Shown here: in pieces, positions 1-6,890 of the stretch
How positions within the stretch are numbered: the first letter of the stretch is position 1
How the letters are laid out: each line of letters begins with the position of its first letter
Origin: Tissierellales bacterium
Lineage (GTDB): Bacteria; Bacillota; Clostridia; Tissierellales; JASKZW01
Direction of reading: 5' to 3'
NCBI GenBank assembly: GCA_030152145.1
Contig: JASLIL010000116.1
Span: forward strand, 1-10,404
Length of the DNA stretch: 10,404 nt
Translations under genes and position numbers: made by a program
Notes under the pieces: generated by a model
The model's input: only the letters and a program-made list of their open reading frames with translations
The model's database searches: none
Told to the model about the DNA's origin: nothing

Positions 1-30
1 CTCATTTATGGTAATATGTTTATAGCTCAT
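1..30 (-). CDS. IS30-family transposase, N-terminal fragment
   Basis: Only the first ten codons are present, reading MSYKHITINE and leaving the window at position 1. This resembles the opening of IS30-family transposases, which start with a short leader before an HTH domain that binds the IS ends. The ATG at 30-28 is preceded by AAAGGAG with good spacing. The assignment rests on this short peptide plus the inverted copies of the flanking DNA at both edges of the window. The catalytic DDE domain lies outside and its integrity cannot be judged. Confidence 0.65.
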   Translation of the reverse strand, partial: MSYKHITINE

Positions 31-88
31 AACAATCTCCTTTCGTGGTGTTTTTGTCGTTATTAACATTTTACACGAAAATTGATCT

Positions 89-138
89 GTTATGAGTTTT
101 TTATTTTTTAGGTGTCGCACTTAATTATACAATCTAAC
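89..138 (+). repeat. 50-base inverted repeat, left copy (IS end)
   Basis: Read on the plus strand, this segment is the exact reverse complement of 10355-10404. The match ends at 138; the next bases differ (AT here, TT in the partner). At the right it is limited by the end of the window, so the real identity may be longer. Confidence 0.9.
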
Positions 139-1074
139 ATAGTATTAAATAGTTGGACCTATGGAGAGAAAGTAACTTGCCTTAAGACCCAATCTAATAT
201 ATACCTTAATGGAGAAGAGCTTGAGTTTGACTCCTATAATATAGGGGGCAACAATTACTTTCAGCTTAGGGAATTGGCCAGTGTTACAAAGGATACATCC
301 AAGAAATTTGATGTGGCTTGGGATGGCCAAAACGAGGGAGTAACTATAGTAAAGGGCAAGTCCTACAGTGGAGAAGATCAGGGGAAAAATTTAAATGTTG
401 GGAAAACCACTTGTCAGGAAAGTAAGTCATCAGTATATATGGAGGGTAGGAAGCTTAATTTAAAGGCCTATCTAATAAATGGCAACAACTATTTTAAGCT
501 AAGGGATTTGGCCAAGGAAATAGATATGGAGGTAGTTTGGAATCCAGATCTTAAGGCCATAGAACTGGCTACAGAGGGAGGCTATGAGGAAGTTCATAGT
601 GACCTTTCTACAGATGTAAAACATCTAGACCACAGCATTGAATACATTATGGGTAACGAAGCAACAGCCAGCCTAGATAGAAATACAGAAGAAGAGGAGC
701 TTGAAGAAGCTATAATCCTATACATTAATAGGGAAAGAAAAAAGGCAGGTTTAAAGGACCTAAGTTTTGACAGTGACTTGAAAAGACTTACAGATATAAA
801 AAATCAGGATATGATAGACAATAACTACTTTGAACATAAGTCACCAAGATATGGTCGTTCCTATGACATGATGGACAAGGAAGGAATAGCCTATAAATGT
901 GCTGGGGAAAACCTTGCCAGAGGTCAGAAGAAGTCTGAAGATGTAGTAAGAGATTGGATGAACTCCAAGGGCCACAGGGATAATATTATGAATGAAAAAT
1001 ACAGTTCAGCAGCAGTAACTTATGGAAAGAATAAGGAGGGGCAAACTTACTGGACTATAATGTTTAGAGGATAA
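112..1074 (+). pseudogene. CAP-domain protein with stalk repeats, 5'-truncated at IS junction
   Basis: An open frame of 320 codons runs from a GTG at 112, but that GTG and about the first nine codons lie inside the IS end, and an in-frame TAG precedes it at 109. The original start and secretion signal are therefore missing. Two related stalk units of the copper-amine-oxidase N-terminal-like type are visible at about residues 31-56 and 108-134, both with the core GNNYFxLRxLA. An acidic linker follows, then a CAP/SCP-like domain at about 197-319 with the usual cavity residues: His242 in EHKSP, Glu266 in AGENLA, His288 in KGHRDNIM. Such proteins are normally exported and surface-bound; their biochemical role is poorly defined. 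No promoter or ribosome binding site precedes the GTG, so expression would need outward transcription from the IS. The remaining domains look undamaged. A terminator follows the stop at once. Confidence 0.8.
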
Positions 1075-1096
1075 CGGGGGGAGACCCCGTTTTTTT
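1074..1096 (+). terminator. Rho-independent terminator of the CAP gene
   Basis: ACGGGG (1074-1079) pairs with CCCCGT (1085-1090) around a five-base loop, followed by seven T residues. The hairpin starts on the last base of the stop codon. Confidence 0.85.
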
Positions 1097-1118
1097 ATGT
1101 CTAAATTTTTGGATTAAG

Positions 1119-1158
1119 AAAATCCCCCTAGTCCATCTTGGGATTAGGGGGATTTTTT
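1119..1158. terminator. Bidirectional terminator between convergent genes
   Basis: AAAATCCCCCTA (1119-1130) pairs perfectly with TAGGGGGATTTT (1145-1156) over 12 base pairs with a 14-base loop. A run of six T residues follows on the plus strand, and T-rich sequence follows on the minus strand. It lies just past the ATPase stop at 1165, so it most likely ends that leftward transcript and backs up the CAP terminator. Confidence 0.8.
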
Positions 1159-1164
1159 AAGTAT

Positions 1165-3552
1165 CTATTTTTTGGACTTGTGCTGCTGGTATTTTTCTTC
1201 TAGAAAGACTACCAGGCTGTTTAGGCTTTTAAAGGAGTTCTTGCTTAGAAATATTAGTGGCAGATAGAAAAAGACATTTCTTGTAAAGAGGCTTTCAAAG
1301 TTAAAGAAGTCTCCAAGAACTATAAAGGATCCTAAAAAGCCTAGAATTAGTAGGCCTATCATAAGGTTTTTCTTCCAGTTTAAAGGTTTTGACAGCTTTA
1401 TTAGGAGGAGAAAACCTACTACACCTGTTAGCAGAACAGACATGGTTGATGTTTCAGAGTAGTCTAGCTGAAACCACTTGCCTGCTAATTGTATTATTAG
1501 TATATTTAAGATTACTGTTAGAGCTGCAGGTACTGCATTCTCTAAGACATTAGATAGAAATTTTCCCTCAGGCTTCCTATAGTTTGGTTCCAGGGCCAAA
1601 AAGAAGGAGGGTAGACCTACTGTTAGGCTATTTATAGGTCCCATTTGCAGGGGACTGAAGGGGTAGGCAAAGGGTAGGTAGATAAAAAGTAGAGAAAGTA
1701 TGGTTGAGTATATGGTTTTTATTAGATATAAACTGGATACATTCTCTATATTATTTATAACCCTTCTGCCTTCCTTTAAGACCTCTACCATAGAGGAAAA
1801 GTCATGGTCCAGTAGGAGAAAGTCGGCTACAGATCTGGCTGCATCACTACCCTTGGCCATGGCTACTCCACAGTCAGCCTCCTTTAGGGCCAGGACATCA
1901 TTTACTCCGTCTCCTGTCATACAAACTGTCTTATTATCTTCTTTCAAGGCCCTAACCAGCTCACGTTTCTGGTAGGGGGAGACTCTTCCAAAGACAACAT
2001 AGTCCCTAACAAGTTGACCAAAGTCTTGGTCATCTTCTATCTTAGACATGTCTACATATCTTTGACTGCCAGGAATGGAGGCTTGACTGGCTATGTTTGA
2101 AACAGTTAGGGGACTGTCTCCAGATATAACCTTTAGCTCTACTCCCTCTTCTACAAAGAAGTTAAAGGTTTCCTTGGCATTGGGCCTTAGGTTATCCTCT
2201 AGAACTACAAGACCTATAAGCTTTAGATCCTTGGGTATTTCCTTATTGGCTAGGATCTCTTTCCCATGTCCGAGAGCCAAGACTCTTAGGCCCTTTTCAC
2301 TGTAGCTTTCAATTTCCCTAAGGTCAGCTTCTGGCAGCTTCTCAAAGAGAAACTCAGGAGAGCCTAAAAGATAGCTTCCCCTAGATTGGAAGCTGGCTCC
2401 ACTCCACTTCCTATCTGAAGAAAAGGCAACCTTGTCAAGGGTCTGCCACTGGGACTTGGGCCTTGGAAGTTTCTTTAGGGCCTGGGCTGTTGGATTATTA
2501 TCATCTAGGGCCAAGATTACTTGGGCAATAGCCTCCTCCATATTTCCCTTCCAGCCCTCTTCTAAAAGCTTAAGCTCCTTAAGGCTGAGATTACCATCTG
2601 TTATGGTACCAGTCTTGTCCAGGCAAAGGACATCTACTCTTGCCAGGGTTTCTATAGATGGTAGGGACTGAACTAGGGTCTTGTATTTAGCAAGATTCAT
2701 GGCCCCTACTGCAAAGGTAACACTGGTTAGGAGTATAAGTCCTTCAGGAATCATGCCCAGCATAGCAGCTGTGGCAGATAGAACTGAGGTTCTAAAATCT
2801 ATTCCCTGGGAGTAGGAGCTGTAGAAAAGCAGTAGACCTATGGGAACTATGGTAAAGGTTAAAATTCTTATTATCTTGTCTAGAGTTTTCATGAGCTTTG
2901 ATTTCTTGTTCTTTTCCTCCTTGGCCTCAAGAGCTAATTTATTGGCATAGTTGTCTAATCCTACAGATTCAACTCTTATGTAGGCCTGGCCAGATGTTAC
3001 AAAGCTACCAGAAAGAACTGGATCAGATTTTTTCTTAGGTATGTGATCAGCCTCTCCAGTCAGTAGGGATTCGTCAACTTCTATGCCCTGGCTTTTAATA
3101 ATGGATCCATCAGCTGGTATTTGCCCACCCTGGTCTACTATGTAGATATCATCTAGGACCAGTTGGTTCTGGCTCAGGTAGACCTCCCTGCCAGATCTTA
3201 TAACCTTAATCTTACTTTCTGCCAGGATAGATAGTTGGTCTATGGTCTTTTTAAATTTTAACTCCTGATATATACCTATGAGAGTATTGGCTATAGCCAC
3301 TCCTATAAAAAGAGCATTTTTCCAGTCTCCCATAAGAAGAATTATAGTGGCCAGTACTAGGTTTAAGATGTTAAAAAGAGTGAAGACATTGGACTTAACT
3401 ATATCCTCTACTGACCTTGTAAACTTTTTAGGGCTCTTGTTAACCAAGCCCTTTTCAAGTCTTGAGTCTACCTCTTCCTGGGAGAGACCATAGATCTGTA
3501 CCAGGTCTTCTTGGTAGTCAAGTTGGTTTAAAGTCTTATCAAAATCATTCAA
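1165..3552 (-). CDS. Cation-translocating P-type ATPase, CtpE-like
   Basis: A complete 795-residue membrane ATPase that moves a cation using a phospho-aspartate intermediate. Visible marks in order: actuator-domain LTGEA at 164-168; PEGL in the fourth membrane helix at 269-272; DKTGT at 312-316 with Asp312 as the phosphorylated residue; KWSG near 382 in the nucleotide domain; SGDS at 477; TGDGVND at 546-552. Membrane segments lie near 55-96, 230-285 and six more between about 607 and 770. There is no N-terminal heavy-metal domain and no CPC or SPC motif, which argues against copper, zinc or cadmium export. PEGL, the length and the overall order resemble the CtpE group (Mycobacterium CtpE is linked to calcium uptake); the ion here is inferred. 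The start is TTG at 3552, chosen because GAGGG lies six bases upstream and no ATG fits. It is monocistronic. Confidence 0.88.
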   Translation of the reverse strand: MNDFDKTLNQLDYQEDLVQIYGLSQEEVDSRLEKGLVNKSPKKFTRSVEDIVKSNVFTLFNILNLVLATIILLMGDWKNALFIGVAIANTLIGIYQELKFKKTIDQLSILAESKIKVIRSGREVYLSQNQLVLDDIYIVDQGGQIPADGSIIKSQGIEVDESLLTGEADHIPKKKSDPVLSGSFVTSGQAYIRVESVGLDNYANKLALEAKEEKNKKSKLMKTLDKIIRILTFTIVPIGLLLFYSSYSQGIDFRTSVLSATAAMLGMIPEGLILLTSVTFAVGAMNLAKYKTLVQSLPSIETLARVDVLCLDKTGTITDGNLSLKELKLLEEGWKGNMEEAIAQVILALDDNNPTAQALKKLPRPKSQWQTLDKVAFSSDRKWSGASFQSRGSYLLGSPEFLFEKLPEADLREIESYSEKGLRVLALGHGKEILANKEIPKDLKLIGLVVLEDNLRPNAKETFNFFVEEGVELKVISGDSPLTVSNIASQASIPGSQRYVDMSKIEDDQDFGQLVRDYVVFGRVSPYQKRELVRALKEDNKTVCMTGDGVNDVLALKEADCGVAMAKGSDAARSVADFLLLDHDFSSMVEVLKEGRRVINNIENVSSLYLIKTIYSTILSLLFIYLPFAYPFSPLQMGPINSLTVGLPSFFLALEPNYRKPEGKFLSNVLENAVPAALTVILNILIIQLAGKWFQLDYSETSTMSVLLTGVVGFLLLIKLSKPLNWKKNLMIGLLILGFLGSFIVLGDFFNFESLFTRNVFFYLPLIFLSKNSFKSLNSLVVFLEEKYQQHKSKK

Positions 3553-3575
3553 TATTATCCCTCATTTTCAATGTG

Positions 3576-3581
3576 ATTATA
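3576..3581 (-). promoter_or_regulatory. Possible -10 element of the ATPase promoter
   Basis: On the minus strand this reads TATAAT, about 24 bases before the TTG start. It sits in an AT-alternating run that would give such a match easily, and no convincing -35 box is found at 16-18 bases. Confidence 0.35.
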
Positions 3582-3649
3582 TATATATCTTAACACTTAT
3601 TGGCCCTTAAATTAAATATATAGTTTTTAAAGCCCCTCTAATGAAAGAA

Positions 3650-3682
3650 GGACTGCTTCAGATAGAGAAGCAGTCCCTTTTT
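3650..3682. terminator. Terminator after the XRE-type regulator
   Basis: GGACTGCTTC (3650-3659) pairs perfectly with GAAGCAGTCC (3667-3676) with a seven-base loop. T-rich sequence follows on both strands: CTTTTT on plus, and TTCTTTC on minus beyond 3650. It lies immediately beyond the stop of the leftward gene at 3681 and separates it from the ATPase. Confidence 0.8.
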
Positions 3683-3875
3683 ACATTACCAAATCATCTA
3701 GTTTTATATCTAAGGCCAAGGCAATAGCCAGAACCTTATTAAAGGATGGGTTAGACTTGTCACCTCTTTCAAGTTCTTCAATGTAGGATTTTGATATTTT
3801 GGTGATATTTGAAATGTCCATAGTTGTATAGCCCTTGTTGTTTCTTACTTCCCTTAACAATTGACCATTTAACAT
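3681..3875 (-). CDS. Small XRE-family HTH transcriptional regulator
   Basis: A complete 64-residue protein made almost entirely of one Cro/C1-type helix-turn-helix domain. The pattern fits: an opening helix (QLLREVRNNKGYTTMDISN), then the TKISKSYIEELERG recognition region near residues 25-38, then KVLAIALALDIKLDDL, the usual last helices in which the protein counts as 'live just below two turns and ending in DL'. It has no sensor domain, so any signal must come from a partner or from protein level. The ATG at 3875 follows a GGGGG ribosome site, and TATAAT at 3902-3897 may be its own -10. It lies 71 bases behind the TetR gene on the same strand, so read-through is possible. No toxin gene is adjacent. 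Target unknown. Confidence 0.8.
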   Translation of the reverse strand: MLNGQLLREVRNNKGYTTMDISNITKISKSYIEELERGDKSNPSFNKVLAIALALDIKLDDLVM

Positions 3876-3896
3876 ATTAAAGCCCCCTTTTCCTTT

Positions 3897-3902
3897 ATTA
3901 TA
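3897..3902 (-). promoter_or_regulatory. Possible -10 element of the XRE regulator
   Basis: Reads TATAAT on the minus strand, 21 bases before the ATG. The -35 region is weak (no good match at 16-18 bases). Confidence 0.4.
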
Positions 3903-3946
3903 AAATTTCCATGTAAAATTCAGGTTAAGAAAAAGAGACTTTTTAG

Positions 3947-4528
3947 TTAAATTATATGATTTTCTATAAGTTCTACCTGGAAGCGCCAGGTGTCTATGAA
4001 TTTTTTATCTGAGGAATCTATTAGAAGTATAACTCCTAGACCATTAAAACTAGCCATTATCAGTGAGGCCAGGGCCTCAACTTCCTCTTTCTCCAAATCC
4101 CTTTTCTTAAAGTAATCTAGGGCATCTATAAGAACATGGTAGAGATCTTCTATAATAACTATGTGAAGATCCTTTAGAACATCTTCTAGATACATGCTTT
4201 GGTAGGCAAAGCTAAAGATAACCTTTAGGTAGAGAATCTTTTCCTTTGAAGACAAGAGGCCTTCTATGGAGGAATTTAAATAGTGACTGATGCTTTTGTA
4301 GAGATGAAAGTCACTTCCTAGAATAGGGGATACTCCCTCTATGGACTTCAGAAGAGCCTTTAAAAGCACCTGATCTATAGTTTCAAAGTAGTAGAAGATA
4401 TTGCTTTTTGTAAAGCCGCCAACCTTACTTATATTACCAGCTGTTGCATTTTGTAGGCCAGCTTCTCCAATTAATTCTATGGTAGTTAGTATAATTTTAT
4501 CTTTTGTGCTAATGTTTTCTTTCTTCAA
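3947..4528 (-). CDS. TetR/AcrR-family transcriptional regulator
   Basis: A complete 193-residue repressor-type protein. The N-terminal HTH is typical: helix 1 in KDKIILTTIELIGEAG (about 9-24), helices 2-3 in NATAGNISKVGGFTKSNIFYYFETIDQVL (about 27-55), with the family-typical Y-Y-F before the ligand domain. Residues 60-193 are mostly helical and variable, as expected for the ligand and dimer domain; the ligand cannot be read from sequence. The start is TTG at 4528, with AAGAGG upstream. A perfect promoter with an overlapping palindrome lies just upstream, so autorepression is likely. The divergent DegV-family gene is the obvious second target; a lipid or acyl ligand is an inference from that neighbour. 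Confidence 0.88.
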   Translation of the reverse strand: MKKENISTKDKIILTTIELIGEAGLQNATAGNISKVGGFTKSNIFYYFETIDQVLLKALLKSIEGVSPILGSDFHLYKSISHYLNSSIEGLLSSKEKILYLKVIFSFAYQSMYLEDVLKDLHIVIIEDLYHVLIDALDYFKKRDLEKEEVEALASLIMASFNGLGVILLIDSSDKKFIDTWRFQVELIENHII

Positions 4529-4560
4529 TATGGGGACCTCTTTTCTTATTTAATATAGTC

Positions 4561-4589
4561 ATTATAATAGTAATTGACCGTTCGGTCAA
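4561..4589 (-). promoter_or_regulatory. Consensus sigma-A promoter of the tetR gene
   Basis: On the minus strand, TTGACC (4589-4584) and a perfect TATAAT (4566-4561) are separated by exactly 17 bases. The -35 box is one arm of the palindrome at 4574-4589, so a bound repressor would block this promoter. Confidence 0.75.
4574..4589. promoter_or_regulatory. TetR-type operator palindrome
   Basis: TTGACCG-TT-CGGTCAA: two perfect seven-base arms around a two-base centre. GACCG/CGGTC-type palindromes are common TetR-family operators. It lies between the divergent tetR and degV genes and supplies the -35 TTGACC to both directions. It is one of few CpG-containing sites in this CpG-poor DNA, supporting a conserved function. 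Confidence 0.8.
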
Positions 4590-4602
4590 ATTGTGATAAT
4601 CT
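4574..4602 (+). promoter_or_regulatory. Probable promoter of the degV-family gene
   Basis: TTGACC (4574-4579) is a good -35 box. The -10 is less clear: GATAAT at 4595-4600 is a 5/6 match but only 15 bases away, while TAATCT at 4597-4602 is at 17 bases but matches poorly. The start codon is at 4638. Confidence 0.5.
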
Positions 4603-4637
4603 TAGATTAAATTATTTGAATAGCGAGAGGAGAACTT

Positions 4638-5507
4638 ATGAATAAATTTGATATAGTTTCAGATTCATCCCATGACCTAGAGGAAGATTATACGGAAAAA
4701 CACCATATAAGATCAGCATATTTTTATATAAGATTAGATGAGGACAACTATTTAAGGGACATAGTTGACCTACCAAGAGAGGAACTTTACAAGCACCTAA
4801 GAGAAAATCCAGATTTTTATCCTAAGACCAGTTTGCCATCTGTAGATGACTACAGAAATATTTTTAGAAAAAGCTTGGAAGAGGGGAGAGACATTCTTTG
4901 CTTTACAGTATCCAGTACACTTAGTGGATCCTTCCAATCAGCCAATGTAGCGGCCAATATGATGATGGAGGAATACGAGGATAGAAAGATCTATGTAGTA
5001 GATAGTCAGTCAGCATCTTCAGGGGTAGGGCTTTTAATAAAAAAGGCTGTAGATTTAAGGGAGGAAGGCCTAGGCCTAGACCAGGTAAAGGCTATAGTAG
5101 AGGACTATGCCAATGCTACGGAAATATATATACTTTTAGACAGTTTATCCTATCTTGAAAAGGGTGGTAGGATTAGCAAGACCAAGGCTATAGCAGGAAA
5201 TCTTTTAAAGATAAAACCCATAGCTTCCTTTAAGGGCAATAGCCTAAACAAGGAAGGGGCTTTTAGGGGTAGAAAGAAGGAGTTACAGGCAGGTATAGAC
5301 CTTTTAGACAAGAGTATAGGAGATTCTATTGAGGATTATCAGGTATTTCTTATTCATGGAGATGCTATGGATTTTGCCCTAGAGGCCAAGAAGAAAATAG
5401 AGGAAAAGTATAATATAGAAGTTTATGACCATATACCCCTAGTATCTTCAGCAGTTATAGCCCATATAGGACCAGGTGCCATAGGTATAGGTTGTTTTAA
5501 AAAGTAG
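4638..5507 (+). CDS. DegV-family fatty-acid-binding protein (FakB-like)
   Basis: A complete 289-residue cytosolic protein of the DegV family. Members of the FakB type bind a fatty acid and present it to the FakA kinase, which makes acyl phosphate for phospholipid synthesis. Family marks seen: SDSS at 8-11, KTSLPSVDDY at 63-72, TVSSTLSGSFQSA at 90-102, LEKGGRIS at 173-180 and the C-terminal HIGPGAIGIG at 276-285. Length is normal. The ATG is preceded by AGGAG at five bases. No FakA (DAK-type kinase) gene lies in the window, so it would have to be supplied elsewhere. The divergent tetR gene with a shared operator suggests that expression responds to a ligand, perhaps a fatty acid or acyl-CoA. 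Which acyl chain it prefers cannot be read here. Its terminator overlaps the stop. Confidence 0.9.
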   Translation: MNKFDIVSDSSHDLEEDYTEKHHIRSAYFYIRLDEDNYLRDIVDLPREELYKHLRENPDFYPKTSLPSVDDYRNIFRKSLEEGRDILCFTVSSTLSGSFQSANVAANMMMEEYEDRKIYVVDSQSASSGVGLLIKKAVDLREEGLGLDQVKAIVEDYANATEIYILLDSLSYLEKGGRISKTKAIAGNLLKIKPIASFKGNSLNKEGAFRGRKKELQAGIDLLDKSIGDSIEDYQVFLIHGDAMDFALEAKKKIEEKYNIEVYDHIPLVSSAVIAHIGPGAIGIGCFKK

Positions 5508-5525
5508 GCTTGTCCTACTTTTTTG
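5499..5525 (+). terminator. Terminator of the degV-family gene
   Basis: AAAAAGTAGG (5499-5508) pairs with CCTACTTTTT (5514-5523) around CTTGT, followed by more T residues. The stop codon TAG at 5505-5507 is inside the left arm. Confidence 0.85.
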
Positions 5526-5573
5526 TTTTGCCAAGTTTTGGAAAAATCCTTAAACTATAGGCCCCATATGTTA

Positions 5574-5579
5574 TATAAT
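5574..5579 (+). promoter_or_regulatory. Likely -10 box of the yeiL-like/ydcZ-like operon
   Basis: Perfect TATAAT, with TTAAAC at 5550-5555 as a weak -35 at 18 bases. It would give a leader of about 80 bases before the regulator gene. Confidence 0.5.
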
Positions 5580-5600
5580 AGGATATTATTAGTCTAGGCC

Positions 5601-5636
5601 ATTAAAAATAGGAAAGATGACAGATGTCCTTTTAAT
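5601..5636 (+). promoter_or_regulatory. Inverted repeat in the leader of the Crp/Fnr-type gene
   Basis: ATTAAAA (5601-5607) and TTTTAAT (5630-5636) are perfect inverted arms. Between them GACA-GA-TGTC (5619-5628) forms a smaller dyad. It lies downstream of the likely -10 and could be an autoregulatory binding site or an RNA hairpin; the sequence does not match the classical Fnr or Crp consensus. Confidence 0.35.
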
Positions 5637-5668
5637 CTAGGGGCAGACAAGATATACTTTTTAGGAAG

Positions 5669-6358
5669 ATGGTGATTGTTATAAAAAGAGTGATGGATAA
5701 AGAGTTAATAGAAAGTTACTTAGAAAAATTTGAATTAAAAGATGCCTTTAGCCAAAGAGTTGTAGAGAATATGAGCCTTCACTACTTTAATAAAAATGAA
5801 TTGGTTTGTAGAAAGGATCAGGAGATGGACAGTTTCTACATTCTTTTAGAGGGAAAGATAAAGATCTATACCCTTCATTCTGACGGCAAGTCTTTACTCT
5901 TAAGATTTAGTCAGCCTGCCAGTATTCTAGGAGATGTAGAGTTAATGACAGGCTACAAGCCTCTTTGCAATGTAGAGTGTGTTATAGATTCTGTTTTTAT
6001 AGCCATAGATATGGATCTGCTTAGGGAGGAGGCCAACTATAGCTTCTTAAAGTATTTGATAGTCAACCTATCTGACAAGCTTTATAGCACTACAGATGTT
6101 ATATCTATAAGTCTACTTTATCCCTTGGAAACTAGACTTGCTAGCTATATTTTAGCAACTCTAGACGGAGAGACTTGCTGCCTGCCAAAGTTAATAGAAT
6201 TGGCCTCTCTCTTGGGGACTAGCTATAGGCATTTAAATAGGGTTATAGGGAAGTTTGAAGATCATGGTTTTATAGATAGAGAGGGCAAGAGTCTTAGGGT
6301 TTTAGACAGGCAGGCTCTGGAGGTCTTGTCTAAGGGTAATGTTTATGAGGGAGTTTAG
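5669..6358 (+). CDS. Crp/Fnr-family transcriptional regulator, YeiL-like
   Basis: A regulator of up to 229 residues. The cyclic-nucleotide-binding-like fold covers about 35-120 (FYILLEGKIKIYTLHSDGKSLLLRF, then ILGDVELMTG). A long dimer helix follows to about 150, then a winged HTH at about 175-213 (ELASLLGTSYRHLNRVIGKFEDHGFI). The SYRHLNRV recognition helix and the ILGDVELM stretch resemble E. coli YeiL. The binding-pocket arginine of true cAMP receptors is not seen, so cAMP is unlikely. Cysteines at 47, 100, 104, 170 and 171 leave a redox or metal role possible, but unproven. The start is uncertain: ATG 5669 sits directly behind AGGAAG, too close; GTG 5672 or ATG 5693 (giving MDKELIESY) may be real. 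It overlaps the next gene's ribosome site and is co-transcribed with it. Confidence 0.85.
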   Translation: MVIVIKRVMDKELIESYLEKFELKDAFSQRVVENMSLHYFNKNELVCRKDQEMDSFYILLEGKIKIYTLHSDGKSLLLRFSQPASILGDVELMTGYKPLCNVECVIDSVFIAIDMDLLREEANYSFLKYLIVNLSDKLYSTTDVISISLLYPLETRLASYILATLDGETCCLPKLIELASLLGTSYRHLNRVIGKFEDHGFIDREGKSLRVLDRQALEVLSKGNVYEGV

Positions 6359-6368
6359 GAGGTAGAAA

Positions 6369-6794
6369 ATGGGAGTATTATTTTCAATATTGGCAGGTAT
6401 ATTTATAACCCTGCAGGCAGTTTTCAATGCCAATGTTTCCAGTAAGATTGGTGATATGGAAACTAATGTTTTAGTTCATGGAGTAGGTTTTATTTTTGCT
6501 TTTTTTGCAATGTTATTTTTAGGTAAGGGTAGTTTCAAGGCTATAGGTGAGGTTAAGCCCATATATTTATTTGGAGGGCTTATAGGTGTAGGTATAATCT
6601 ATACAGTTAACAAGGGCATAACCCTACTAGGAGCAACCTATGCCTCCTCTATATTTCTAGTAAGTCAGATTTTGCTTTCTGTTATTATAGACTACAAGGG
6701 TTTATTTGGTATGGAGAGGCTAGAATTTAACTCCATGAATATAGTAGGTCTAGTAGTAATGCTTCTGGGTTTACTTATATTTAAACTAGCCTAG
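6369..6794 (+). CDS. DMT-superfamily transporter, YdcZ (DUF606) type
   Basis: A complete 141-residue integral membrane protein with five hydrophobic segments, near residues 3-20, 34-52, 66-84, 88-107 and 122-139. Short single-domain members of the drug/metabolite transporter superfamily of the YdcZ type have this size, and the opening ILAGIFITLQAVFNANVSSKIG fits them. Such half-size proteins probably work as dimers; substrates are unknown for most. Its ribosome site AGGAGG (6357-6362) overlaps the stop of the Crp/Fnr-type gene, ten bases ahead, so translation is tightly linked. The regulator probably controls this transporter. No terminator follows directly; the strong hairpin at 9046-9083 looks like the original one, now separated by the inserted restriction-modification genes. 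Confidence 0.85.
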   Translation: MGVLFSILAGIFITLQAVFNANVSSKIGDMETNVLVHGVGFIFAFFAMLFLGKGSFKAIGEVKPIYLFGGLIGVGIIYTVNKGITLLGATYASSIFLVSQILLSVIIDYKGLFGMERLEFNSMNIVGLVVMLLGLLIFKLA

Positions 6795-6803
6795 AAAAAT
6801 TCT

Positions 6804-6819
6804 ATAATTAATGAAATTA
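6804..6819 (+). repeat. 16-base direct repeat, left border of R-M cassette
   Basis: ATAATTAATGAAATTA, identical and in the same orientation to 9030-9045. It lies ten bases after the ydcZ-like stop. The bases on either side differ between copies (T..T here, G..A there), so the repeat is exactly 16 bases. A looser further resemblance, TAATGG at 6820-6825 and 9062-9067, may be chance. Confidence 0.85.
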
Positions 6820-6890
6820 TAATGGATACTTGGAGAGAGTCTAGGTTTATGATAAACTTAAAGCAAATGTATATTTAGGAGGATTTGCAG

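Larger units (their letters stand above)
1..138 (-). mobile_element. IS30-family insertion sequence, 5' end (partial)
   Basis: This is the transposase-proximal end of an insertion sequence that continues leftward out of the window. On the minus strand it holds a terminal segment, a leader, a good ribosome binding site (AAAGGAG) and the first ten codons of an IS30-type transposase. Bases 89-138 recur exactly, inverted, at 10355-10404, the expected pattern for two copies of the same IS end facing opposite ways. The outer boundary is not certain to the base: identity between copies stops at 138, so the true end lies at or just inside that point. No target-site duplication can be tested because the other end is outside the window. 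Confidence 0.75.

Noticed and set aside
130..205. Resemblance between CAATCTAACATA at the IS junction and CAATCTAATATA at about 189.
   Set aside because: It is AT-rich and short, and the first copy belongs to the IS end that is also present at the right edge, so it is probably chance.
1700..2671. Plus-strand open frames of 70-91 codons inside the ATPase region.
   Set aside because: They lie antisense to a well-supported 795-residue gene with all P-type motifs, and have no recognisable domains.
3571..3592. AT-alternating run as a functional repeat or origin element.
   Set aside because: It is short and lacks DnaA boxes or iterons; it is adequately explained as promoter-region DNA.
3681..3875. 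Antitoxin of a toxin-antitoxin pair.
   Set aside because: There is no small toxin-like gene next to it; the neighbours are a terminator and a TetR gene.
5524..5668. Riboswitch or small RNA in the leader of the Crp/Fnr-type gene.
   Set aside because: The stretch is short and shows one dyad but no recognised aptamer core and no transcription-terminating hairpin.
6885..6890. TTG at 6885 as the endonuclease start.
   Set aside because: It is only two bases behind AGGAGG; ATG 6891 has proper spacing.
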